Origin: CAVUXJ01 sp963814975
GTDB lineage: Bacteria; Acidobacteriota; Vicinamibacteria; Vicinamibacterales; CAVVIG01
Direction of reading: 5' to 3'
Assembly (NCBI GenBank): GCA_963814975.1
Contig: CAWFFB010000022.1
Span: 1 to 64,000 of the forward strand
Length of the DNA: 64,000 bases
The notes below the pieces were generated by a model. It did not search any database. It was given only the letters and a program-made list of their open reading frames with translations, and was not told the origin of the DNA. Shown one piece after another: positions 47,278-55,471 of this stretch (positions within the stretch are counted from its first letter, which is position 1; each line of letters opens with the position of its first letter). The position numbers and the translations under genes were made by a program.

Positions 47278-48088
47278 TCAGACCTCGAAACTGTCGCCTT
47301 CGCCGGCTGCCTTCGTCGCCGGAAACAGCACGCGTGCTTGTCCCTCAATCGCCGCCAGTTCCGCATCCGTCCTGCCCGGCTTATGATGAAAGAGCCAGAG
47401 TTGACGCGCGCCGGTCGCGGCCGCAAATTCGGCACATTGCTTCCAGCTCCCGTGGCCCCGGCCCCTGTGCGAGCGCAGCTCTTCAGGTGTGTAGTGGGCG
47501 TCGAGAATGACCGCCGCCGCGTCCGTGCAGAACTCGGCGAGTCGCTCGTCCGCCGTCTGATCGCCGCCGAACTCGTGATCGGTCGCGTACACGACGTCGC
47601 CGGCATCTCCCTGAATGCGGTAAGCGATCGCGCCCCCCGGGTGAGTGAGCGACTGGGTTTGAATTCGGAACCCGCCAATCACGATCTCGCCTGCCGGCAC
47701 CAGCGGCCATTCCCGGACGCGAAGGAAGGGCGTCGATCGATACCGGGAAAAACGGCCGCTGAAAGATGGCGTCCAGCCAGGCCACGTCGACATGTTCCAG
47801 GATTGGCGCCCAGATGGTCGCTGTCCAGCCACTCTGATAGAACTGCCAGAAAAACGGCAGCCCCTGTACATGGTCCCAGTGATAGTGACTCAGAAGGATG
47901 GGAACCGCCCGGGGCTTCGGACCAAGCGCCTCGCTGAGACCGACGATGCCCGACCCGGCATCGAGAACGAGGACGGCGCCGGTGCGCTCGTTCCGGATCT
48001 CGACGCACGGTGTGTTGCACCCGTATCCGATTGAGCTCGAGGTGGCCCAGGGAACGGATCCACGGACGCCCCAGAAGCGAACGCGCAC
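47278..48088 (-). CDS. metallo-beta-lactamase-fold hydrolase, PhnP/RNase Z-like (one frameshift near 47725)
   Basis: About 269 residues in two frames. The first part has the opening MRVRFWGVRGSVPW, LDAGSGIVG and the metal motif LSHYHWDHVQGLPFF. Near 47,715-47,735 the sequence shifts into EWPLVPAGEIVIGGF and continues to VVYATDHEFGG, VILDAHYTPEE and LWLFHHKPGRTDAE, which supplies later metal ligands. One indel restores a complete MBL protein. Proteins of this type hydrolyse phosphodiesters or cyclic nucleotides in some species; in front of an adenylate cyclase gene a cAMP-related role is possible but unproven. Confidence 0.82.
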
Positions 48089-48236
48089 TCCGTCATCCTA
48101 GCAGTCCGTCAGCACCCGGCGGCCGATTGTTCTCGCCGCACCGGACCCCGCCCTTCAAGCTGAGGACGACGGGCAACCCCCTGGGTCTCCGTTGCATCAG
48201 TCACGACGCTGACCGCACGGCGCGTGCTCCGACCCT

Positions 48237-49214
48237 TCAGACGACCAGAACAATCTTGCCGAGCGCGCCAGGTTCCATGACGGCTTCATGAGCGAGGGGG
48301 GCATCCGCGAGCGGCATCTCACGACCCACGACGGGTGCCAACGATCGGTTGGCGAGACCCGCGACGAGGGCGGCGTGAATAGATGCCAGCTCCGAAGGGT
48401 CGGCGTTGAAGAGGGTCATCCCGAGAATCGCGGCGTCGCGGCCCATCGTCTGCCGCGGATCAATCTCGACGCGACCACGGTTGCCGATCACGACGACCCG
48501 CCCCCGCGGCGCGAGCACGGTGAGATCCCTGTCGAGGTTGATGTGCGCGGCCATCTCGAGGACCACATCGACACCGCGGCCGCTGGTGGCGCGCATGACC
48601 TCGTCCAGATAGTCGGGCTCGCGATGATTGACCACGACTTCGGCACCCTGCTCACGCACGAGCTCCAGTCCACGTTCGGTGCCACCGCTTCCGATGACCC
48701 TCATGCCGTGCGCGCGGGCGATCTGCACGGCCGCGATGCCCACGCCGCCGGTCGCGCCATGAACGAACACGGTTTCGGCCGGCCGGGCGGCTGCGCGAAT
48801 GAACAAGGCGCGAAACGCCGTCGCGTACGGGACGCCGATCGCCGCTCCTTGGCCAAACGAGACCTGTGGTGGAAGCCGATGGAGCTGCGCGCGGCTGCAG
48901 AGCGCATATTCGGCGTAGGTTCCGGCCCCGGCGACCGACACATTGTCGCCGGCGATGTAGACACGATCGCCGCGCTTGAAGTCGGCGACTTCGGGACCGA
49001 TCGCTTCGACCTCGCCAGCGCCGTCGGCGCCTGGAATGAACGGCGGCGTCGGTTTTCGCGCGTAGGTGCCGGCGCGGATGTACACCTCAACCGGATTCAC
49101 GCCCGCCGCACGCACTTTGACGAGCACGTCCGACGGGCCGGGCTTCGGCGTCGGGACGTTTTCGAGACGCATGACATCGGGACCACCGAACTCTCGAACA
49201 AGAATGGCGCGCAT
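48237..49214 (-). CDS. zinc-independent quinone oxidoreductase (MDR superfamily)
   Basis: A 325-residue medium-chain dehydrogenase/reductase. Starting at ATG 49214 (MRAILVREFGGPDVM). GroES-like N-terminal domain, then the Rossmann nucleotide site VFVHGATGGVGIAAVQIA. The zinc-binding cysteines of alcohol dehydrogenases are absent, and the AAGVNPVEVYIRAG region matches NADPH:quinone reductases (QOR, zeta-crystallin). Substrate unproven. Divergent from ispG with a 28-base gap. Confidence 0.88.
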   Translation of the reverse strand: MRAILVREFGGPDVMRLENVPTPKPGPSDVLVKVRAAGVNPVEVYIRAGTYARKPTPPFIPGADGAGEVEAIGPEVADFKRGDRVYIAGDNVSVAGAGTYAEYALCSRAQLHRLPPQVSFGQGAAIGVPYATAFRALFIRAAARPAETVFVHGATGGVGIAAVQIARAHGMRVIGSGGTERGLELVREQGAEVVVNHREPDYLDEVMRATSGRGVDVVLEMAAHINLDRDLTVLAPRGRVVVIGNRGRVEIDPRQTMGRDAAILGMTLFNADPSELASIHAALVAGLANRSLAPVVGREMPLADAPLAHEAVMEPGALGKIVLVV

Positions 49215-49242
49215 GGCGCGGATGCTATCATGAGAGGGATCC

Positions 49243-50475
49243 ATGGCACTCGCCAGGCTTCACAAAACCGTGGGCGTGAAGGTCGGTTCCGTCCAGGTCG
49301 GCGGCGGTGCGCCCGTCATCGTCCAGTCGATGACGATGACCGACACCGCCGACGCCCAGGCGACGGCGGCGCAGTGCATCGCACTGTCGGAAGCCGGGTC
49401 GGAGATGGTCCGGGTAACGGTCAACGTCCCGGAGGCGGCGGTTGCGGTGCCCGAGATCAAACAGCGGATGCTCGATGCCGGCTGCACCGCGCCGCTGATC
49501 GGCGATTTCCACTACAACGGGCACTTGCTGCTCACCAGGTATCCGGCGTGCGCCAGCGCGCTCGACAAGTATCGTATCAACCCGGGCAACGTCGGCACCG
49601 GCAGGCGGCGCGATGAGCAGTTCGCCACCATCTGCAAAGTAGCCGTCGATCGTGGAAAGCCGGTGCGGATCGGCGTCAACGGCGGATCGCTCAATCAGGA
49701 GCTCGTCGTCGCAAGGATGCAGGAGAACACCGACCGCGATCTCGGCAAGTCGTCGGAGGAGATCATCAACGACTGCATGGTTCTCTCCGCGGTCGAATCC
49801 ACGGCGCTGGCCATCGACAGCGGTCTACGCCGCGATCAGATCATCATCTCGTGCAAGACATCCCGTCCGCGCGATCTCATCGCTGTCTACCGCACGCTCG
49901 CGCGCGCGACCGATCAACCGCTGCACCTCGGGCTCACCGAAGCCGGCATGGGCGTCAAAGGGCTGGTGTGGTCGTCGGCAGCGATGGCCGTCCTGCTCGC
50001 CGAAGGGATCGGCGACACCGTTCGCGTCTCGCTCACACCGCGCCCCGGCGGCGATCGGCGAGAAGAGGTATACGCCGCTTGCGAGCTGCTCCAGGCCCTG
50101 GGGCTGCGAACGTTTTCGCCCAGCGTCACGGCGTGTCCGGGCTGCGGCCGGACGACGAGCACCACGTTCCAGCAACTTGCCGAGCGCATTCAGAGCTATG
50201 TCCGCGAGCGGATGCCCGACTGGAAGACCCAGTACGAAGGGGCCGAGGCCTTGACCCTCGCGGTGATGGGCTGCGTGGTCAACGGGCCGGGCGAATCGAA
50301 GGCCGCGAACATCGGGATCAGTCTGCCAGGCACAGGCGAGGAGCCCAACTGCCCGATCTTCATCGATGGCGAGCACGCGACGACGTTTCGCGGCACGTAT
50401 GAAGAGATCGCCGCTGAATTTCAGCGGCTGGTCGAGGCTTACGTTGCCAGCAAGTACGCTCGAAGAGGCGGGTAG
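49243..50475 (+). CDS. ispG: (E)-4-hydroxy-3-methylbut-2-enyl-diphosphate synthase
   Basis: GcpE of the MEP isoprenoid pathway: converts MEcPP to HMBPP with a 4Fe-4S cluster. The 410-residue protein has the TIM-barrel part (QSMTMTDTADAQAT, GDFHYNGHLLL, RINPGNVG) and the C-terminal cluster motif with Cys in SVTACPGCGRT and MGCVVNGPGE plus a Glu ligand. Two-domain type typical of bacteria outside plants/Chlamydia. The window has no other MEP genes. Confidence 0.96.
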   Translation: MALARLHKTVGVKVGSVQVGGGAPVIVQSMTMTDTADAQATAAQCIALSEAGSEMVRVTVNVPEAAVAVPEIKQRMLDAGCTAPLIGDFHYNGHLLLTRYPACASALDKYRINPGNVGTGRRRDEQFATICKVAVDRGKPVRIGVNGGSLNQELVVARMQENTDRDLGKSSEEIINDCMVLSAVESTALAIDSGLRRDQIIISCKTSRPRDLIAVYRTLARATDQPLHLGLTEAGMGVKGLVWSSAAMAVLLAEGIGDTVRVSLTPRPGGDRREEVYAACELLQALGLRTFSPSVTACPGCGRTTSTTFQQLAERIQSYVRERMPDWKTQYEGAEALTLAVMGCVVNGPGESKAANIGISLPGTGEEPNCPIFIDGEHATTFRGTYEEIAAEFQRLVEAYVASKYARRGG

Positions 50476-50521
50476 TCCGGGTCGCTCGTCGACGATTCAT
50501 CCGCCCGCTGAAGAACCGGGT

Positions 50522-51529
50522 TCATACGGCCACCGGACCAGCCCCCCTCTCGTCCATGTAGCTGCGAATCACCGCGTCGAACGTCTCGTCGCCGCGAAAC
50601 CCGAGCGCTTGGGCGCGCCCGGTATCCAGCGCCCCGGGCCAGGTGGCGACGATTCGAGCGATGCGGACGTCGCGCTCCCACCGCACCCGTCTCGCGACCT
50701 CTGCACCGGCGACGCGCTCGAGCGACGCGACCATCTCTCGAGCGGTAAGCGAAATCCCCGGGGCGTTCACGATCCGGTGCGATCCAAGCGCGACGTCATG
50801 GACGGCAATCAGGCCGTCGACGGCCGCCGACGGCGACGACAGCCAGAGTCGCGTCTCCGGATCCACCGGGCACACGGCGTCCTCACCATTGAGCGGCTCC
50901 CGGATGATTCCACTGGCGAACGAGGAGGCCGCCGCGTTCGGCCGGCCGGGTCGAACGCTGATGGTCGGCAGCCGGAGCACCCGCCCATCGACGAAACCTC
51001 TTCGCGTGTAGTCGTTGATCAACAGCTCGGCCACCGCTTTTTGTGTCCCGTAAGAGGACTGCGGATTGAGCGCGGTCGTCTCGGCCACAATGCCGGGTAG
51101 GTCGCCGCCATACACCGCGACCGAACTCGCGAAGATCAGGCGCGGACGGTGACGGGGATGCCCCAAAGGAGCCAGGTCCGCGTCGGCATGGCCGCGACAC
51201 AGGTCGAGCACCAGTCGCGTGGCGTCGACATTGATCCGCATACCCAGGTCGAAATCCGCCTCCGCCATGCCGCTGACAACCGCAGCCAGATGAAAGATGG
51301 AGTCCGCGCCCGCGACTGCCTCTTGCAGCAATTCCGGGTCGGCGATGTCGCCGTGCGACGAGATGACGCGAGGGTCTGAGGAGGCCGGCGGCGGCACGAT
51401 ATCGACCAGCATGATCTGGTCAATGGTCTCGTCGCGGCCCTCGGGGCCGCGCAGGGTGCCCCGATGTAACAGCGCCGCGGCGAGGCGGCTGCCCAGGAAC
51501 CCCGCACCGCCTGTGATCACGACTTTCAT
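50522..51529 (-). CDS. denD: D-erythronate dehydrogenase-like NAD-dependent epimerase/dehydratase
   Basis: A 335-residue short-chain dehydrogenase of the extended type. N-terminal VITGGAGFLGSRLAAALL binds NAD; catalytic Ser in FASSVAVYGG and Tyr-Lys in SSYGTQKAVAELL. The length and the stretches RLPTISVRPGRPNAAASSFASGI and REPLNG are characteristic of DenD, which oxidises D-erythronate at C2. It is divergent from an MFS transporter of the sugar-acid type 18 bases away, supporting sugar-acid catabolism. The kinase and isomerase of that pathway are not in the window. Confidence 0.87.
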   Translation of the reverse strand: MKVVITGGAGFLGSRLAAALLHRGTLRGPEGRDETIDQIMLVDIVPPPASSDPRVISSHGDIADPELLQEAVAGADSIFHLAAVVSGMAEADFDLGMRINVDATRLVLDLCRGHADADLAPLGHPRHRPRLIFASSVAVYGGDLPGIVAETTALNPQSSYGTQKAVAELLINDYTRRGFVDGRVLRLPTISVRPGRPNAAASSFASGIIREPLNGEDAVCPVDPETRLWLSSPSAAVDGLIAVHDVALGSHRIVNAPGISLTAREMVASLERVAGAEVARRVRWERDVRIARIVATWPGALDTGRAQALGFRGDETFDAVIRSYMDERGAGPVAV

Positions 51530-51547
51530 ATGGGTTATAAGACCCCA

Positions 51548-52837
51548 ATGCTCTCTGCCACCGCGATGACGCTCGAATCGAGAGCTTACCGCAAGGTCAC
51601 GTCGCGCCTGCTGCCGTTCCTCGTGCTGTGTTACGTCGTCGCGTATCTCGACCGCGTGAACATCGGGTTTGCGAGGCTCCAGATGCTGGACGACCTTGGG
51701 TTCAGCGAAACGGTCTACGGGTTGGGCGCCGGGATGTTTTTCATCGGCTACTTTCTTTTCGAAGTGCCGAGCAACCTGATCCTGCACCGAATCGGGGCGC
51801 GCCTCTGGATCGGGCGGATCATGATCACCTGGGGTCTGGTCTCCGCCCTCTTCATGTTCACCACGACGCCCGCCGTGTTCTATTCGCTGCGCTTTCTCCT
51901 GGGCGTGTCGGAGGCCGGATTCTTCCCCGGCATCATCCTGTACCTGACGTATTGGTATCCGGCCGAGCGGCGCGTGCGCATCATCGCTCTCTTCATGACC
52001 GCGGTTCCGATCGCGGGCGTGGTCGGGAGCCCGCTCTCGGGCTGGATCATGGAATCCTTTGCTGGCGTGCTCGGCTGGGCCGGTTGGCAGTGGCTGTTCC
52101 TGCTCGAAGCGGTGCCTGCCATCGCGCTGGGGTTGGCGGTCGCGGCCTATCTCGACAATGGGATTCGATCGGCGTCCTGGCTGACGGAGGAAGAGAAGAA
52201 CCTCCTCGAGCGCAATCTGGTCAGCGAACGCGCGGCGGTAGCTGTGCATCAGTCGCTATCGTCGCTGTTGGCCGACCGGCGCGTCTGGCTCCTGTGTGGG
52301 ATCTATTTCTGTTATGCGATGGGGCACTACGGGCTCACGTTCTGGTTGCCGGTCTTGATCCAGACGGCGGGAGTCGAGGGCACCGTCAAGATTGGCCTCG
52401 TGACCGCCGTGCCCTATCTCGTCGCCGTCGTCGCCATGATCCTGGTCGGCCGGAGCGCCGACAAACGGCGTGAGCGGCGCTGGCACACCGCAGTGCCGAT
52501 GATCGTCGGCGCCCTCGGCCTGACGCTGGGCGCCGCGGCTGGCGGACATACGACAATCGCGATCGCTTGCCTGATTCTCGCGGCCTCGGGCGTGTTCAGC
52601 GCCGGACCCGTGTTTTGGGGCCTGCCGACCGCGTTTCTGGGCGGCGCCGCCGCCGCCGCGGGCATCGCCGCTATCAACTCGATTGGCAATCTTGCAGGCT
52701 TTGCCAGTCCGTATGCGGTCGGATGGCTGAAGGATGTCACCCGCAGCACCGAGGCCGGCATGTTCGCGGTATCGGCCGCACTCGTCATCGGCGCGCTGGC
52801 AGCTCTCGCCATTCCCCCGCGTTTGGTGAACCGGTGA
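51548..52837 (+). CDS. MFS transporter, anion:cation symporter (sugar acid/phthalate type)
   Basis: A 429-residue, 12-helix permease. Motif YLDRVNIGFA in helix 1 and GVSEAGFFPGIILYLTYWYP in helices 4-5 are signatures of the ACS branch that carries tartrate, galactonate, hexuronates or phthalate. A central loop (SWLTEEEKNLLERNL) divides the halves. The ATG at 51548 is used; a longer frame begins at 51530. With denD divergent next door, a C4 sugar acid such as erythronate is a plausible substrate. Confidence 0.9.
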   Translation: MLSATAMTLESRAYRKVTSRLLPFLVLCYVVAYLDRVNIGFARLQMLDDLGFSETVYGLGAGMFFIGYFLFEVPSNLILHRIGARLWIGRIMITWGLVSALFMFTTTPAVFYSLRFLLGVSEAGFFPGIILYLTYWYPAERRVRIIALFMTAVPIAGVVGSPLSGWIMESFAGVLGWAGWQWLFLLEAVPAIALGLAVAAYLDNGIRSASWLTEEEKNLLERNLVSERAAVAVHQSLSSLLADRRVWLLCGIYFCYAMGHYGLTFWLPVLIQTAGVEGTVKIGLVTAVPYLVAVVAMILVGRSADKRRERRWHTAVPMIVGALGLTLGAAAGGHTTIAIACLILAASGVFSAGPVFWGLPTAFLGGAAAAAGIAAINSIGNLAGFASPYAVGWLKDVTRSTEAGMFAVSAALVIGALAALAIPPRLVNR

Positions 52838-53023
52838 GGCCGAGACCCTTCTGCGTCAGAACCGCGGATTGTTCATCGCCGTCCTTTGGCACCCCAGATT
52901 CGACGGATAATCCTCAGTGCCGACTCGGTGGTCGAAGATCCGCTACTTGGCCGCAATAGGAAGGAGCGAACCGACGCTTGAGCCCATGGGATGACCGCGA
53001 GTACCCCATTACGAGAGTTCCCA

Positions 53024-54879
53024 ATGCCTGACTCCGTCCTGAGGGAGGTGCTGCATCGCGTCTGGGGCTTTTCGGACTTTCGACCGCTCCAGCGCGAGGC
53101 CATGCATTCAATCCTCGACGGACGCGACAGCCTCACCGTCCTGCCAACCGGCGGTGGCAAGTCTCTCTGTTTCCAGGCGCCTGCTCTCGTCGATCGCGCT
53201 TCGGGCCGTCAAGACGGCGCCGACCGCCGCGGCTTCGCGCTGATCGTCTCGCCGCTCATCTCCCTGATGAAAGATCAGGTCGACGGGCTGCGCGTGGACG
53301 GTGTCGCCGCCGCCTATTTGAATAGCTCGCTCAGCGGCGATGAACGCGACCGCGTTCTTGCGAGCCTTCGCGAAGACCGCTGCCGGCTGCTGTACGTTTC
53401 ACCGGAGCGTCTCGTCGGTGAAGGCAGCCAGGGTTTCCGCCGTCTCCTCCAACAGTTCGGCGTCCGCTATATTGCCGTCGACGAGGCGCACTGCATCAGC
53501 CAGTGGGGCCACGACTTCCGGCCGGAATACCGGCAACTCGGGCGGCTTCGCGAGGATTTTCCGCAGGTTTCGCTGCATGCGTTCACGGCGACTGCGACCG
53601 GGCGCGTGAGAGACGACATCGCGAGGGAGCTTGCCCTACGCGATCCGGTCGTTCTTGTGGGCTCGTTCGATCGATCCGAACCTTCTGTACCGGGTACTCC
53701 GTCGCGCGAACCTGCGCGGTCAGCTCCTGCAGATTCTCGGACGACACGAGGACGAGGCTGGGATCCTCTATTGTCCGTCGCGCCGCGAAGTGGAGTCGCT
53801 CGCCACGTGGCTCCGCGAGGAGGGCTACCGCGCGGTGCCCTATCATGCCGGCCTGTCCGACGACGTGCGCGCGCGGCATCAAGAGGCATTTCTCGACGAG
53901 CGCGCGGATATCGTCGTGGCAACCGTGGCCTTCGGCATGGGCATCGATCGGTCCAACGTGCGGTTCGTCATCCACGCGGGTGCGCCGAGGTCGCCGGAGC
54001 ACTACCAGCAGGAATCGGGACGCGCCGGACGTGACGGGCTGCAGGCCGAGTGCGTGCTCATCTACTCGGGCGCCGATTTCGTGCGGTGGCGGCAGATGCT
54101 CGAAGCGAACGGCGAGCTGACCGACAGCGCGCGGGCTCTCCTGCGCGACATGGAACGGTACGCCGCCGGCACGCACTGCCGGCACCGTTCGCTCGTTGAA
54201 TACTTCGGCGAGCCGTACACGCGCGCCGAGTGCGGCGCGTGCGACTGGTGTCTCAAAGAGCTCGATGCGGTCGCCGATGCGACGGTCGTCGCGCGAAAGA
54301 TCCTCTCGTGCGTGGCTCGCGTGAAGCAAGCGTGGGGAATCGGCCACGTGACCGACGTGCTGACAGGGCGCGCGTCCGACAAAGTGGTCGCCAGCCGCCA
54401 CGACGCGCTATCGACCTTCGGCCTGCTGCGAGAGGAGTCCGCCGCAGCGGTGCGCGGCTACATCGAACAACTCGTCGCTGAACAGCTGTTGCTGAGGGAC
54501 GGGGAGCCGTATCCGGTCCTGCGGTTGACGGCTGCCGGGGCGCTGCTGCTCAAAGGTCAAGGGGCGTGTGCGCTCTATCGCGAGGTTCTGCCCGACCAAG
54601 CCGAAGAAAAGCGCACGCGGCCGGCGCCGTGACGTGGCGGCATCCGCCGCCGATCCAGAGTTGTTCGATGTGTTGCGCGCGGTGCGATTGCGCCTGGCTC
54701 GCCAGCGCGGCGTGCCGCCGTACGTCATTTTTCACGACACGACGCTTCGGGAGATGGCCGAGCGGCGTCCGTCGACAATCGACGATCTGCACGATATTTA
54801 CGGCGTCGGCGTCAGGAAAGCGGCCGACTTCGGCGGGCAGTTTCTCGAAGCTATCCGTTCGTTCGGTGCGTCCGCCTGA
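53024..54879 (+). CDS. recQ: ATP-dependent DNA helicase RecQ (two frameshifts)
   Basis: Superfamily 2 helicase of recombination and repair. First part: DFRPLQREAMHSIL, Walker A LPTGGGKSLCFQAPA, DEAH box VDEAHCISQWGHDFRPEY and FTATAT. The frame shifts near 53,675 into PNLLYRVLRR, then motifs V/VI (VATVAFGMGIDRSNVRFVIH, QESGRAGRDG) and the RQC zinc site cysteines (HCRH, ECGACDWC). A second shift near 54,600 leads into a C-terminal HRDC domain (ELFDVLRAVRLRLARQRGVP, IYGVGVRKAADFG). Restored length is about 617 residues with normal RecQ architecture. Start ATG 53024. Confidence 0.9.
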
Positions 54880-54952
54880 TGGCGATCGACTGCCATCCCG
54901 CGCATGCCGGAGCCTCAGGGGGACCCCGCCTGCGCGTCCTCTCTTGTTGAGA

Positions 54953-55372
54953 TCAGTGGACGGTATAGGGTTCGTGAAGCGCGAACGGCGCGATCTCGAC
55001 GTCGAAGTACACCCCGTCGTCCGCGACCATCTGGTAGGTGCCGCGCATGACCCCGTGCGGCGTCTTCAGACGACAGCGCGAGGTATATTGAAACGTCTCG
55101 CCAGGCCCGAGCACCGGCTGTTCGCCAACAACGCCCGGCCCTTTGACTTCTTCGATGGCGTCGGTCGCGTCGGTGATGATCCAGTGACGGCTGAGAAGCT
55201 GCACCTTGCTGTCGCCCTCGTTCGTGATGCGCACCGTGTAGTGAAAAAACCACTCGTTCTGGAACGGATGCGAGTGCTCCGGCGCGTATTGCGATTCGAC
55301 CTCGACGCGAACATTGTTCGTGACGGCTTCCGACGTGGACGCGCGTAGCGGTTGGGCTTTGGACTCCTGCAT
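54953..55372 (-). CDS. apaG: ApaG-domain protein (Co2+/Mg2+ efflux-associated)
   Basis: A 139-residue fibronectin-like beta-sandwich protein. Conserved ApaG features are VTNNVRVEVESQYAPEHS, FHYTVRITNEGDSKVQLLSR, HWIITD, GVVGEQPVLGPGETFQYTS and the GTYQMV near the end. Biochemical role is uncertain in the family, which is linked to cobalt/magnesium resistance and nucleotide binding. The ATG at 55372 is used. Convergent with recQ. Confidence 0.93.
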   Translation of the reverse strand: MQESKAQPLRASTSEAVTNNVRVEVESQYAPEHSHPFQNEWFFHYTVRITNEGDSKVQLLSRHWIITDATDAIEEVKGPGVVGEQPVLGPGETFQYTSRCRLKTPHGVMRGTYQMVADDGVYFDVEIAPFALHEPYTVH

Positions 55373-55471
55373 CCCCACAATGATAGCAGCGTTTGGCGAC
55401 CGGGATCCCGCCGTCAATCAGGATGCGGCCCGGCTCATGACCGCGGCGGACGCTCACGCTACACTACAAAC

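Noticed and set aside
50522..52249. Longer minus-strand frame for denD starting inside the MFS gene
   Set aside because: The Rossmann motif MKVVITGGAGFLGS begins exactly at the ATG at 51529; upstream residues are antisense of the transporter.
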